Assembly (NCBI GenBank): GCA_015698045.1
Contig: BLAL01000011.1
Location: 1,304,501 to 1,368,500 of the forward strand
Length of the DNA stretch: 64,000 bases
DNA from: Rhizophagus clarus
Lineage: Eukaryota; Glomeromycota; Glomeromycetes; Glomerales; Glomeraceae
Direction: 5' to 3'
Shown here: one piece after another, positions 38,028-51,039 of the stretch
Layout: the number at the start of each line of letters is the position of its first letter
Position numbering within the stretch: the stretch's first letter is position 1
Made by a program: the position numbers and the translations under genes
Notes under the pieces: model-generated
What the model was told of the DNA's origin: nothing
Seen by the model: only the letters and a program-made list of their open reading frames with translations
Databases searched by the model: none

Positions 38028-39975
38028 TTATTTATCAAATTGGGATACTATGTGAAAGACACTATGTATAGATTCTATAGCTACAAAGTTATATAATTCT
38101 ATCAATTTTAAGTGAGGACATCCATATAAATATGGGTTTCTTTTAGATTTAAAATCGTACCATTGAATTAATGCGAGATTTAGCGGTGGGTTTGTTAATA
38201 CTTCTGCTAACAATAAAACCTATAAATAATAAATATTTATTAATACTTTTATAATAAATTATTACATAAATTGGAAAAATACCTGTCCATAACAAAGTCC
38301 TTTATCTGATATATAATCATTTGATTCTTCAAAATCCATTAAAATAGCTATGTTGCTAAACCATACTTTATTATACTACCTGTTTGTGGCATGCATTATG
38401 GCACCATTTTCCAGTGTTACTGATCCATATATGTTTATTCAGGTTTTACTAATAATTGTGAAACCATCAAGTAAATCTAGATATGAATCCAGACAACTTA
38501 TAAATCTAGCAAAACCAGTCTGCATTTTATTGTTTACAGAATCTTTTTTTTCATTAAAAAATGTATTTGCATCTTGTAAAGAGAATTCAAAGAGTCTTAC
38601 AGAAAATTTACAAGTGCAAGGTGTTTTTGCCAGATTCACTGAATGTTAAGACATTCTAATAGATATTGCTTGACGTTTTATCTATTAATTTAATTTCCAT
38701 CTTAAGTTATATAATAAATATATACAATAAATAAATTTTCAAATACTTACAGTTCGTAAAAGCTGAGGTTTGACATCTTTTTTATTGCTAATTCAGTAGG
38801 ATATTTTAATAAAATATTTGTGAAGACTTTCGTAAGTTTCTGTAGTATAGCCATTTATTGCGCTATAAGATCGTATTGAGTCAATAATATGATAAACCCA
38901 TGAATGCAATTTAAGTAACTTCAAATTGGAAGGAAAAATAAATTTAAAAGCCTTGACAAACATCTGGGTCCATCTATGTATTGCATCCTAAAATTTAAAT
39001 GTTAATTTAATTTATTTAATTTAAATTTTCAATTTTACTAAAATTTTAATACATACATTAAATTTCTCCAAGTCACTTTTACTAAATTATTCATATCTAC
39101 TTAATATATACATTTCATTCCAATATTCGTACAATTTTGTAAGATCATCATTATTTACAAAATTATCTACTTCATTATTATTTTCATCATATAAATTATC
39201 AATAACAAATATCATGACTTTTATCAAACTTCGATATTCGTTAGCAGTTAATCTTGTAATTAACTGCAGTTCATTGGAAAAAATTTTAATAGCAGGAAAA
39301 CGTGGAATTGCTGCTAGACGGTGATTTACTTCTTCAACTAATTTATTACCATTAATATGTTGCAATTTTAAGATATCGCATATGAAGATAATTTGATAAT
39401 AAAATAATCCTAAATCTAAATGATGCATTCTATCAGGAACAGTAGCCAAGTAGATATTTATATTCCTTGATAATATAAATATTTATAATTAATATATATA
39501 TATGTTATTATAATTATTTCTACTTTTGCATACTTACGGTAAATCCCAAAAAAAATTATGTACAGATTCTATGCAAACAGATCTTTGTGTATCATTTTCA
39601 AAATATTTACGCATTTCATCATGAGTTCTTAGTATTACATCGTTAACTGATAAGTCTATATTTGCAAGATTTTTCCTTTTAACTAAACAGGAGTGACATG
39701 AAAGGTTTGAATTGGAGAATTTATAAACTAAACAAAAACTTGCAACCTCTGGCCAATCTGCAATAATAGTTGAAACTCTAGGATAAAACCAGGTATTTTC
39801 ATTATTTATAAAAAGGTCTATACCATCTTTTAATAAAATAATTGGTTCTAGTAAATGACGTAAAGATTTATGAAAGGTATTATGAACCAGATCTTTATTT
39901 GCAGCTTCTAAAATTGGTAAATATCCCAAAAATTGCTTTGCATCCTGTTTATTACGACGCCATTTTGGGATATTA
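38028..39975 (-). pseudogene. Plavaka-type transposase, C-terminal half (outer element)
   Basis: Reads in minus direction from the insertion point at 39,975: NIPKWRRNKQDAKQFLGYLP, a DWPEVASFCLVYKF segment, zinc-binding-like CHSCLVKRKNL, an intron (about 39,457-39,538), then IYLATVPDRMHHLDLGLF, the DAIHRWTQMFVKAFKFIF exon (about 38,994-38,756) and a final exon with LNLALIQWYDF ending near 38,028. These are marks of Plavaka transposases of basidiomycetes and Glomeromycotina (CACTA superfamily, DDE/D type). In-frame stops at 39,087-39,089 and 38,793-38,795 break it. The N-terminal half is at 51,571-52,580, separated by the inner element. Confidence 0.8.
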
Positions 39976-41290
39976 CATCAGGAAATTTTATAGTGCAAAA
40001 AGTTGCGCAAGATTACGCATCATAATATTTCGTAAGTTTCCAGACCCGCCGCAAGTTTGCGGAGAGTAATATTTCGTAACTTTTTAAAATATTTCAAAAT
40101 ATTATGATATGCAAAGTTTCATAATTTTACAGTTTGTAATATTCTGTAATTTTACGCATTTGCAATATTTCGTAATTTTACATAATATTTCATAAGTTTT
40201 CAGACCTGCCGCAAGTTTGCGTAAGCGTAATATTTTGTAACTTTTTAAAATATTTCAAAATATTACGATATGCGTAATTTTACGGTTCGTAATATTGTGT
40301 AATTTTATTGCGTAATATTTCGCAACTTTTTAAAATATTTTGACGATTCGTAATTTTACATAAATATTTTGTAATGTTTCAAAATTCATTTTTATACTAT
40401 AAGTTTATATAATGTATATTTTATTAGATATAATATGAATTAAATTATAAAAAATTACAAGTATTTATTACTATATACAGAATATATAAAAGTAAAAAAA
40501 GAAAGAGTAATGATACAATTGGATGTAAAAAGAAGAGAAACAGCTATAGTAACGTTGGTATTAGATATAAAGATAAAAGAAATATTGTTAGTATTGTTAG
40601 TGTTGTTAATATTAGAGTAAAAAGAGTTAAAGAAACAGTAGAAACATGGATATTATCGTTAGTATTAAAGTACAAGTAAAAGAAAAAAAGGAAATGTAGA
40701 TAGTATTGTTAGTATTACGACACAAAGTAACAGAGGTAAAAAAAAAATGAAAATAATTAGTATTAATAAACAAATATTTCTATACCTGCAAAGAATAAAC
40801 TAAAAATAAAAGAAAGAGGAGACAAAATAAAAAATAAACATGTTGTTAGTATTAAGTAAAAGGAGTAAAAAAAACATAATTAGTATTATTAGTATCGATC
40901 GTTAGTATTAAAGTACAAGTAAAAAGAAATAAAGGAAACATGTATATTATTGTCAGTATTACGATACAAAGTAAAAAAGAAGTAAAAAATAATGAAATAA
41001 TTATTATTAATAAACAAATATTTCTATACCTGCAAAGCAATAAATTATAAAATATATGTAAATATTCTGTATATAATTAAAAAATATTGAACAAAAGGAT
41101 AAAGAAATAATAGAAAGAAGAGAAAAATATTGAACAAAAAAATAAAGAAATAAAGAGACAAAAAATAAATAGGACAAAAAACGCGTGCAGATTAAATCAC
41201 ATGCAAGGATCAGCCTAATTTTGATTGGCCAGAAAATACGATACTGTATGCACAATCATATCATGCAGATTAATTATCAACAACGCGGGC
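39976..41290. repeat. Subterminal and internal repeats, end B of the inner element
   Basis: The first 400 bases repeat motifs such as GCGTAATATTTCGTAACTTT and TTTTAAAATATTTCAAAATA. The rest (40,480-41,200) is a degenerate tandem of AGTATTGTTAGTATT and AAAGTACAAGTAAAAG stretches, with CAAATATTTCTATACCTGCA twice. The same sequence is found inverted at 57,050-58,385. Confidence 0.75.
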
Positions 41291-42068
41291 GTGACATAAA
41301 TAAATCGTGACTGAAACTTGTGTTCAATTTGTGTTCAATTTGTGTTGATAATTCTGGTAAAAAATTATTAATTTTGGCCAAATTTCGTTAAATTTGTTAA
41401 ATTTGCGTTGAATTTGTGTTGAATTTGTGTTGCGTAATTTTTTATTTATCACAAGGGGATGATATTTAGTAATTGCATGTACGATGTACAAGATTTTTTT
41501 TATAATTTTTTTAAGAAATGTACGCAAAATATTTAATCAGAATATAATTATTTTTAATTAAATTGATTAAAAAAAATTAATTTTTTTAAGAAATGTATGC
41601 GAAATATTTAAAATTCAATAGAATGTGCTAATAATAAATTGTTTTATTTTTAAATATGATATATTGATATTTATATTTAAAACAATTAAACATGTACATG
41701 ATTTAATTAATATGTTTAATGATGAAAAGTGTAATAAATTAAATTTTAATTGAAACGAGAAATAAAATCAAACCAAAGAGGTATTGTTCAAATTTTATTT
41801 AAAGTGACATTTTACAACTTTCTTTCAAATTTTTACTCATCCTAAAATCAAATTATAAAAATCAAATAACTAATAATGCCTCGCCATACACGTTCACGTC
41901 GTTCCCACTATAACGTCCATTGGAACTGGACTATGATGGATGAACTTGTTGATATATGCCGAGACAGAAACCGCGCCTACCACAATATTAATGGTAGAAG
42001 CCGCTATGATTTTTGGGACTCTGTTGCCAATAGGTTCATATGACTAATATCTATAATTTCTTTAAGAA

Positions 42069-42083
42069 AGAATTTAAATTCAA
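42069..42083. repeat. LINE target-site duplication, 3' side
   Basis: AGAATTTAAATTCAA, identical to 50,235-50,249. The two copies flank the LINE exactly, as expected from target-primed reverse transcription. Confidence 0.85.
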
Positions 42084-42342
42084 GGCAAACGCGGCATAGT
42101 AGCCAATATCTTTATTAATTATTATTCAACGATACAATTTATAAAAAAAATAAAAAGAAAACAAAAATAAAATAAAATTAACTAAAAATAAAGCTATATA
42201 GTCTCCTAAGTAAAAATAAAGTAATAAAGACTAATCTAAAAGAATAATCGCATTACACTAAATTTCCCTAGATCTTCCCCCTTGATATATTCCAACCAAA
42301 GTAGAAGCAACTATGCTAACATAATAACGGATAACACGCCCA

Positions 42343-45300
42343 CTATAAAAATCGACATCCCATCCTGCAAAAGCTGTTATTAAGTAGCACCGTTAGACGA
42401 CCCATAAAACCCGACAAATGATTATACCATGGTAATCCCTGGAGCATCGAGTTCTTAATCCAATCAGTTCCAAAGTCACGTGAAGTCACGAAATGGGTCG
42501 GAGGAGGTAACGAGAAGAAAGGCACATACGTGGAAGCAGGCAAATTAGAAGGCCAAGGAGTAGTTTTTAATTTAAGAGTAATGTGCATCGCATCTTCCCA
42601 TCTACTTTTATCATAGGTACGCGGATTCCAGATGTGTCTTCTGAGTTTCTGAATAAAATTGTTGTGAATCGCAACTACAACTTTCATAGCAGACTACCTA
42701 GGAATGGATAATTCTACGAATAAATCAATAAAAATTTTGGGCAGACAACCCCGAATGAGAGCATACGAGGACCAATTAGAAGAGGAGATAGACCAGCAAG
42801 AAAGAGAAAAAAGCTTCCTGATCATCGGAGTGGGGTCCACATCAGCCAATTCACCAGCTTCACGAAGCTTGGAGAATAAATGATTCTGGTAGGATTGAAA
42901 AATCTGATGCATAGCGGTACGTCATTTAGAGTAGCGAATGAGATGCATCAGGTTTTCTTTGTGAAGGCAGCAGGAGCGACACGTTAAAAGATCAATATAA
43001 AGCTCTGGACAAGTAATTTTTAACTTCTCCAGGAGAGGCAAATCATCAAGGAAAAGCTTAAATTTGAAAGTATAGTGTCTTGAAGCGTGGTGAGCTTGGA
43101 AGGAAGCGTCGTGAAATGGAGAGTAATTAAGGGCGAACCAGGTAAAATCCCAGTTAATGATATAGTCATCCCGATCAGTCAAACAAAAGTAAACTGAAAG
43201 CGTTTGAGTGACAAAAGGTCCCTCATATAGGTAGCCTGATAATAAACCTTAAAGAGGCGCCTAGGATTGGATTCACAAATAACGTCATCGTAAACCAGGC
43301 AGACGTTGTGTGAGGAGGTGATGATGGTCTCAGGAAGGGGAAAAGCATCATCTGACTGATGCGCAGAGTTAGCAAGAGAGTCGGCAAAATCATTCCAATA
43401 ATTGCCATCGTAACCTTTGACTTTAACGGGAAGAACAGACAGTCGTTTCTCACGAATACAACATTCTATAGAAGCCCAAAGTTCAAAATTGGTGGTTTTG
43501 TAATAGAAACGGCTGTTAGTATAGGTAGAGGAAGCACAAGAGTGCAAACCATCTATAGCGGATTGAGAATCTGTGTATAAAGAAACTACAGAATCTTCGG
43601 GAGTGACGCATAAAGCAGCAAAAATCGCAGTGGTTTCAGCTCTAGTGGAGGAAGGCCAATTGCGGATAGTGCCATGTGCATAAGCAGCAACAGAGTTTAA
43701 ATATCCAGCATCATGAATAATCTGGACCCAAGACCAACCCATCGAGACCTCAGGTGAACCTAGGTTTATAAGAGAACCATCGGTATAGTACTGGTAATGA
43801 GAACCTGGTGGAAGAACGACAGGAGAAGGAAGGCCGGACGAGCCGCATAAAAGTGGAGGACTTGCTGTATCACCATTCGCTACGAGGAGAGAAGAAGAAA
43901 AATCGGGGGAAATAGATAAATGCGCGTAGTATGAAACCACCATAGTACAAAGATCTGCCCAGGAGTAGGGGGAAACTACTTCTGTAGTATTCAGCCTAAG
44001 GCGCTCATTATGAGTAGGAAGAATCAAGGATCTTAAAAGGGAGACCGTGAAAGTACACCTTGGTTTGACAGTGGTGTATTTATTAGCAGCTGGGAAGGAA
44101 ATATGAGCATCGCAACCTGGGCATGGGTGAAGACGAATAACATCACCGGGAGAGGAAAGGCAATCAGATGTCCAATGAACGATTATACAAGTGTCTTTCT
44201 TAGGTTGAACGGTAAGCTGTTTACTGAAGAGAGGAGCAGCGTTGCCATCTAGCGTAACAAGCCAATGCCTATTCTTTTGATTAGTAGTAACACCAGGAAC
44301 TAAAGAAATAACAGGAACGTTTGTAGGAGAACACACGTAACGATCGTATAAATGATCGTGCGAGTCAGAGATGGTAGTAGTAGCCTGAATATCCAGGTAC
44401 CATTTATATGGGAGAGAACGACCACATTTGTCAGCCAATAGAGCAATATAAGCAGTCCGATAGGCGGTCCAGAAAACTAGATGGGTGCCAGTGGGCATGA
44501 TTAATTGCGAGAGATAGTACAAATGACGTCTTCGGAGAACCTTAAGGCAAGCCTTGAATGTTTTAGGGCTTATACATGAATATAAAGGAGTATGGCCAGG
44601 TAGAGTAAGGTCCGGACAAAGTGAAGTGGTATTAGCATGTTGCAGCCGGAAGGGAGTGGAGACCATGGAAGCAAGAGTGCAAGCGATATAATCACATTTA
44701 AAAGCATTCATATTGGACCATAAAGACCAATCAGCCACCATCAAGGGAGAAACAGGAATCAAAAATTGAAATTGAATCAACATTAACCTATAAACAAATA
44801 AACGTTGAATGAAAGAAGTGGTAGAATTAACCATCAAAAACAAATTATTAACATGACATTGAATCAAATGGGAAGACAAATTGATCAAGCCCAGAGCTTG
44901 GGAAAGATATAAAATAGGATTGGGAAGAGCTCGAGAAAAGTTAGCCTTCTGTTTGACCAGCGAGCGAACGAGTCTTGTAGCAATATAACAGTCTTTATCC
45001 GAAAGGTGAGTGACTTGCATACGGTATTCAAGCTTAGGGATGAGCACCGTATTGTAAAGGTAAACGACCTGCTTGGCCGTGAGTTTAGCCGGGCGGAGAG
45101 TAGCGGCGAAGGAATTGCATTCATAAGCAATTTGTTTTTTGACAAAATCCCTAGAGCCTTTAATGTTGAACCAAACTCCTAAAAACCGAAAAGAAGAAGT
45201 AATAGAGATGGGGACAACTGAAATAGAAGAAATACTATTTAAAGAGGATAAAGATAAATTAAACTCCACAGGGGAGAGATCAGAAGTGGCGGTGAGAGGT

Positions 45301-47974
45301 AGAGAGTTTGATATCAAAGCATATTTGTGGTGATTAGCAGAAGTGTTGTTCAGTGCATAAAATTCTTTCGTGATGGATAGCATATGTTCCAAACCAGCTT
45401 TAGACGAAGAGATCAGGGTAGAATCATCCATAAAGACCAGATTATTAATCAAAAGGGTGGATGTCTCATCAGGAGGCGTTAAAAGAAGTGATGGAGACCG
45501 TAAAATATAAGGATCCAATATCTCTTTCTTTAGGACAGACAAGAGGGGATCGATATATATAACCCAAAGAAGTGGAGAAATCACCTCGCTTGGTCAATGC
45601 CAATGCGGACCCGGTAAGAAGGAGTATTACCATGAGCAGTAAAAACACGATTTGAACGATTCATAAAAAGTGACAAAATGAGTTTGATGGAAGAAGCGGG
45701 CAAGCGAATACGTTCCAAAGCGAATTTTAATATAGTAAGATGAACAGAGTCAAACGCTTTAGAAATATCCTGAGAGAGGATCCACAGAGGGGAATTGGTA
45801 CAATTAGCATCATGAATAATAGATTCTAAAGTTATAATAGGATCACGGCAAGTTCCTCCAGGTAGGCCAGCGAAATTACCACCAGTAAGAACATTATGAG
45901 CAGCGAGGATGGAAGATAAGCGGTTGTAAAAGAGCTTGACAAATAATTTCTGGATAACTTTCAAAAGCGTGATAGGCTGAGTATTTTGTAATTGGCATCA
46001 CCATTCATGTGGTTTAGGGATAGGAAAAACCATAGCTTGACGCCATAGATCTGGAATGTCAGCGGAAGCAAAACATTTATGGATCAAAATTAAAAGAAGA
46101 GCGTTGGCGGTAGGGCCAAGGTGTTTAAGCATTTCATAAGTAATCATGGAGGGGCCTGAGGCTTTGCCGTTGGGCATAGAGGAAATTGTGCTTAACCATT
46201 CATCCAAAGAAGAGGGAGATAAGAGAGAGTCATAAATCACAGGTGAAACTGAATCCATAGGTGTATACTCAGATCGCCATCTATCGGGTAATGCAGATAG
46301 GTGAAGAGGCAGGGTAGATTTAACGGGAACCGCATTTTGGAAATGAGTGACCACAGCATCAGAAATATCTAAAGGGTCTGTCAAAAGGCGAGGAGCGGTA
46401 GGATGGTCAATAAAAACACGGTCTAATACGATCCTTTGACGGGAACGAGAAAGCGCTGAATTGATGAAAGAAGAAATGTCAGTGTCAAAATTGAGATCAC
46501 GCTTCTCAATGTGAGATTTAATAGAAAGGTCTTGATATTCTTTTTCTTTCAAAAGGTGTAGACCTTTTAATAAAGACGCGGAATGGGATAAAATATCAAA
46601 AATATGTTTGAAATTGTCTGCCTGACAGGAAGACAAAGTAGTGGGTAAAACAGGAATAGTAGAAAAACAAGATTTATAAAGGCGAAATATATTTCCCAAG
46701 CGAACAAGATAAATGGACCATTTTCGGTCATGTGAAGAAGAAAAGGAATGCGAATATTTTTGCAAAAGCCTAATAGAATGAAGAACCCGATTAAGGAAAT
46801 GATAGTGTTGTATGAGAGTTTCCAGATCCTTAGGAAGTTTCGGGATATGATCATTTCCGATCGTACATGAGGGTAAGACAGCAGTTGCTCCAGCAATGAT
46901 AGAGGAGTGCAAATATTCGCACATCTGGTTGATATGCCAAGAGGCAAAGGTAGGGGCAGATACATTACAAGCAGCATCTATATGGGCCGAGAAGTCATCC
47001 TACAGAGCCGGAGAAACAAAGTCCAAAAGAAAAACACGATGTGTGCGTCTTTTGAGTTGACGAGCATGAGCCAATTTGATAGAAGAGCGTAGGAGAGAGG
47101 AGTCAAAATAAGTGATGACAGGATTGTGATCTGAAAGAGAACTATCACAGGCATCGAAAATAATAGAAGTAAGCAAAAAAGATTTTAAAAGAGGGCACGA
47201 CCAAATATAGTCTATACGAGTAATGGTGTCGGCACGATGAAAGGTGCCCAGAGAGTCAGAAAAATTGACGGGAGTAAAGTTCACGTAACCATTGCTCAAA
47301 AGGAAGTTAAAGAGTCTATGGATACGTTTCGAAGCAATTTGGGGTTGATTGAAAAAGACAGGGTAAAATTGATCTAAATGCATATTAAAATCCCCACAGA
47401 TAGTATGGTAAAAGCTTAGGCGTTTAGTATCTGAAAGGGTATGGATGAGCAAGTCTATAGTGGAGTCGCGTAAGGCTTGATCCGAGATAGGGGGTATGTA
47501 GACTACAAAAATACGCAACTTAATGTTGCCTTTGAAATACAAATCAACAGAAAGCAGGCGTGATGAATGGGAAGTATATGTGTGGACGTGAGGAGCCAAG
47601 GAATTTTTGATGAATAACGATATACCGCCGGAAGAGCGGATGTGTTGTGAGGTATCTAAGGAAGAAGAAAAAACAGTATAATTAGAGAGGCGCTTTGATA
47701 AGAATAGCATTTGCTTGGGATGTAAATGGGTGTCAACAACACCACCAAAGGATATATGCTTAAGGGAAAAGAAATTATTCAATTGTTCAATTTTGTTTTG
47801 AGAATGCGTTTTTAAACCATTAATATTAAGTGAAGAAATATTAAAAGAATTGGAAAGAGGAAGGGGTAAGGGAATAGAAGAAAATAAAGAGTCTTGTAAA
47901 GAAAGATTTTCTACATCTACAGGGTTAGGAGGGTTACGAACGAAAGAATCATAATTAAAATTATTGTCCGTCAT
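42343..47974 (-). pseudogene. LINE ORF2: endonuclease, reverse transcriptase, RNase H
   Basis: Starts at ATG 47,974 (MTDNNFNYD). The AP-endonuclease domain shows NINGL, GDFNMH, RIDYIW and SDHNPV. The RT domain shows PNGKASGPS, LSQDISKAFDSVH, ISPLLWVIYIDPLL and the active site FMDDSTL. The RNase H domain shows YYTDGSL, STRAETTAIFAAL, LYTDSQSA and NDFADSLANS. A C-terminal cysteine cluster reads CRSCC. Breaks: in-frame TAG at 47,000-47,002; TGA at 45,998-46,000; one base missing near 45,588; frame change near 43,182; TGA at 42,922-42,924; TAG at 42,694-42,696. Without these, the protein would be about 1,870 residues. Confidence 0.88.
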
Positions 47975-48022
47975 TAAAACACTATGATAAATTAGACGGG
48001 GAAGATAAGAGAGGGGGAACAA

Positions 48023-50144
48023 TTATTTGGAACTGGCTGTATTAGCCAAGTTCGAGGTAGTAGAGGTGTTAATTGATCCAATAAAGCCGCTAATAGAGGC
48101 TACGAGCATGTCCATTTTACTTTCAATGGCTGTATGCTTTTCATTGATAGCCTGGATTTCGGCGCTAGCGTGTTTCGGGGAGGGGATGGGAGCAGAAGGC
48201 ATAATAACAGCTAAGGATGAAGTGCTAACAGGAGCTACATGAGACGTCGAAGGGACGAAATCAGGTAAAAGTGGGTTGAGAGGACGTGAAGGTGGAATGA
48301 CATGAAGAGAATCATGCATAGCAGAGGATTTAGAGACGGTCGGCTGATCGATGTTCATGTCAGAAGATTGCGTGTTGTTGGGTACAGAGGACAAAGGTTG
48401 GAGACCAATATGATGCTCAATTCGAGTCATACGTTGGTCATTTAGTTCAAGCGCAGTGATGCGGTCACGTACGTCAGCCATGTCTTGTTGCAGAGCCTTT
48501 AGCAAAGACAAAATTTCACAGGCATCCTGTTGGGATAAAGAAGGAGGCTTATGGTGCGCTGTAGAAAGAGGAGGAGTGCGCAATGCAGAAGAGAATGAGA
48601 CTGAACGGTCACGCTTATCATTAGATTTGGAGCGATTACGTTGAATGTGGGGGGTGTTAACTTTGGACTGAGCCGAAGAAGGTTGTTGTGTGTGGGAGGG
48701 TCGAGAATGATCAGGGCCCTTAGAGCGCGAACGCGAGTGAGAATGTGAGCGGGAATTATTTTTGGGTTGAGAGGGCTGTCTAACGTGAAAACGTTCTTTG
48801 AGTGCAGCCACAGGGTTTCGATCGCGGGTTCTGCCCCGTTGTTGTCAGAGCAGGCATTGATTAGGAGCACACCCTAGTTTACCACAACGATGGCAGAGTT
48901 TGTTGGTGTCATCAGGAAGATTCCATTGTAGAGTATGACCTTGATAGCCAATGAGTTGTTCTATAGTGGCATCCATAAGTTCCTGGGAAGGGAAGGTGAT
49001 ATAGGCCCACCTTTTGGGTTTATAGGAATTGAGAGATAGGGGGGACGTTAACCGCTTTAGCACCAAGTTCTCTGATAAGGGGAGCTAAATCGATATCCTT
49101 AGTGTTAGGGGGCAACTGAGTGAGGGTGGCGACAAATGCACGACGAGAAGATTTCTGATCCACCGTGTAGTGGCACGGGGTAACTCTAAGGCAGGTTGAA
49201 AAACAATATACCGCCCATTAGGAATCAAACCGGGCGATTGATTGTGCAGAATCATATACAATTCTGGCTTGCTGGACTTTGGCATTTTTCCTGGAGTAAA
49301 CTCGACAGGATGCGATGTTACCGAATTTCTTGAAGTAGGATATGACATTCTCCTTGGTGAGAAAGAAAGGGATGTCAGTGACTTGAATAGCTCGGAGATC
49401 TTCATTACTCCAGAGCTGCCTGGGATCGTGTGCATGGAATACAAGGTCAGGGAACTGCTGGTGGGCTGCACCAATACAAGCGTCACGTGCCTCTATAGTT
49501 TGGAAGTGAATAACGAGGCGTTTTGATTTGCCAGAACCAGTCATACGCGCTTTACCAGTGTACGATTCATACATTTCCAGAAAGGTATTGTTAACTGCAT
49601 CGATTAATGCCTTATTCGTAGGAAAGTTTTTTAGAGTTTCAGGGGCAGAGTTAGGGGCGGCCGCAGCTTAGTAATCATTTCTATTGAAGGAAAAGGTAGG
49701 AGACGGGATAGGTATATGATCAACTGGAGAATCATCGGCAGTAGCCTTATCGGGTGACGCGTTAGGGGGGGATGCAGAAGTCATTGTTCTGGCGTGCATA
49801 GATGTGTTAAGGCTATTAGACGCATCATTAGTGGACACAGACGAGGCCGCAGCACTATTCGGAGGAGAGGAGAGAGAAGTTGAAACAGTATTATTTTCTT
49901 TAGAAGGAGAAGTGAGACTATCTTTTCCAACGTCAGCCGCTGTATCGGCAATGAAGTCTTCATCCATAGTATTTTCGGAGTGAGTTCTAGTGCGTTTCTG
50001 CTGAGCGGCGCCTTCACCGTCAGAGCTGGAGTTATCAGAGTTATTATTATTATTTCTTTTATTATGACGGTGGCCCCTTCTACTATTAGTATTAGAGAGA
50101 CCGCCGCCTCGATGAGCAACGTTTTGGGAGTTACGGGAGGACAT
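48023..50144 (-). pseudogene. LINE ORF1: gag-like nucleic-acid-binding protein
   Basis: Starts at ATG 50,144. A Ser/Asn/Thr-rich N-terminal third is followed by an RRM-like region (LRAIQVTDIPFFLTKENVIS) and a second one (SYKPKRWAYITFPSQELMD). A zinc knuckle CHRCGKLGCAPNQC comes next, then an Arg/Ser-rich stretch and a C-terminal part with a coiled-coil-like segment. It ends at 48,023, one base before ORF2's upstream frame. Breaks: in-frame TAA at 49,668-49,670; TAA at 49,218-49,220; an extra base in the six-G run at 49,039-49,044 (a C run in the sense strand); TGA at 48,845-48,847. All pieces otherwise stay in order. Confidence 0.82.
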
Positions 50145-50234
50145 TTTAGATAGGAAAACTATAAGTTTATATGATAAGTTTGTCTTGAGAAAAAATGGAC
50201 AGAGTGATCAGCGGAAAAAGGAGCGCAGATCGTT

Positions 50235-50249
50235 AGAATTTAAATTCAA
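50235..50249. repeat. LINE target-site duplication, 5' side
   Basis: AGAATTTAAATTCAA, identical to 42,069-42,083. Confidence 0.85.
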
Positions 50250-51039
50250 ATTAACCAATCCATTTAATTGAATCAGAATAAATAGAATATTTCGGACGAG
50301 AGTTTCTGGGCAACAGTGCAGCCAAAAGTGGAGGAACCTCGTCAGGGATTACCATGTAAATAAATAAATAAAATTACATTCATATAAATTAAATGTATTT
50401 ATCGAATATTCAAACTGATTTTGATATTTAGAATTATGTCCTTTATCGTAATGGTAACCCTGGGTGGCGGCTGTGAACGCGTACTGGCCAAAGATATTAT
50501 CGCGAATTTAGAACAAGATTTTGGGAGAGGTCAGGTAATTATACTATAATAAAATTTATAATTAATATTTACGTTCATGTTTTAAATTTGATAAATTTGA
50601 TCAATTTTAGTCACGCGTGATGATCGTAGGAGAAGGAGAAACTTACCTACGTATTGTAGAAAATAATTATTTTTATTTTTTTATTTATTAAGTGAGTAGC
50701 TAGGCCCAGTCCGTACCAAATATCGGCTGGAAACTCACGTTTTTTTTGGGCTATGACTGATACTGACATCCACGCTGTACAGCCTGGGTACTATTTTATA
50801 AAATAGTAGCAAACAAGTATCAAATGTGTATTTTTTTATTAAGTTATAATAAAAATTAGAATTTACTTTAATTTTAACATAAAAATTGTAAATGATAAAA
50901 AATTCGTAAATAAAAATAAATTTGTTTTCCCAAACTTAAAAAAAAGGTGTTTATATAAAAGAAAAGGTGTTTATATTATTTTTGATTATTCAATAGTATC
51001 ACATGCCCCTTGTATACATTCTACTGCATACGCAGCTTT

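Larger units (their letters stand above)
42084..50234 (-). mobile_element. Full-length LINE (non-LTR retrotransposon), about 8.15 kb
   Basis: Flanked by a perfect 15-bp duplication. It reads in minus direction: short 5' UTR, ORF1 (gag-like, zinc knuckle), ORF2 (endonuclease, reverse transcriptase, RNase H, C-terminal cysteine motif) and a 3' UTR of about 250 bases rich in A/T. GC content is clearly higher than in the surrounding DNA. The order APE - RT - RNase H points to the Tad1/I/Jockey-like groups; exact clade is not decided. Both ORFs carry several stops and frameshifts, so this copy is dead. Confidence 0.88.
41876..50666 (+). pseudogene. Myb/SANT-like gene of the inner element, split by a LINE in intron 1
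   Basis: Exons 41876-42033, 50286-50355, 50432-50534 and 50611-50666 have matching phases. The first exon starts MPRHTRSRRSHYNVHWNW and ends at a GTTCAT donor. The next reads RIFRTRVSGQQCSQKWRNL; the third NYVLYRNGNPGWRL; the last is Arg-rich and ends RNLPTYCRK. The LINE lies wholly inside intron 1. One in-frame TGA at 50,474-50,476 replaces a TGG seen in the outer copy. The predicted protein is about 128 residues, basic, with spaced tryptophans like Myb/SANT-type domains. Conservation of exons and splice sites in both copies suggests it mattered for the element. Function as a binder of the subterminal repeats is an inference by analogy with TNPA of maize En/Spm. Confidence 0.6.
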
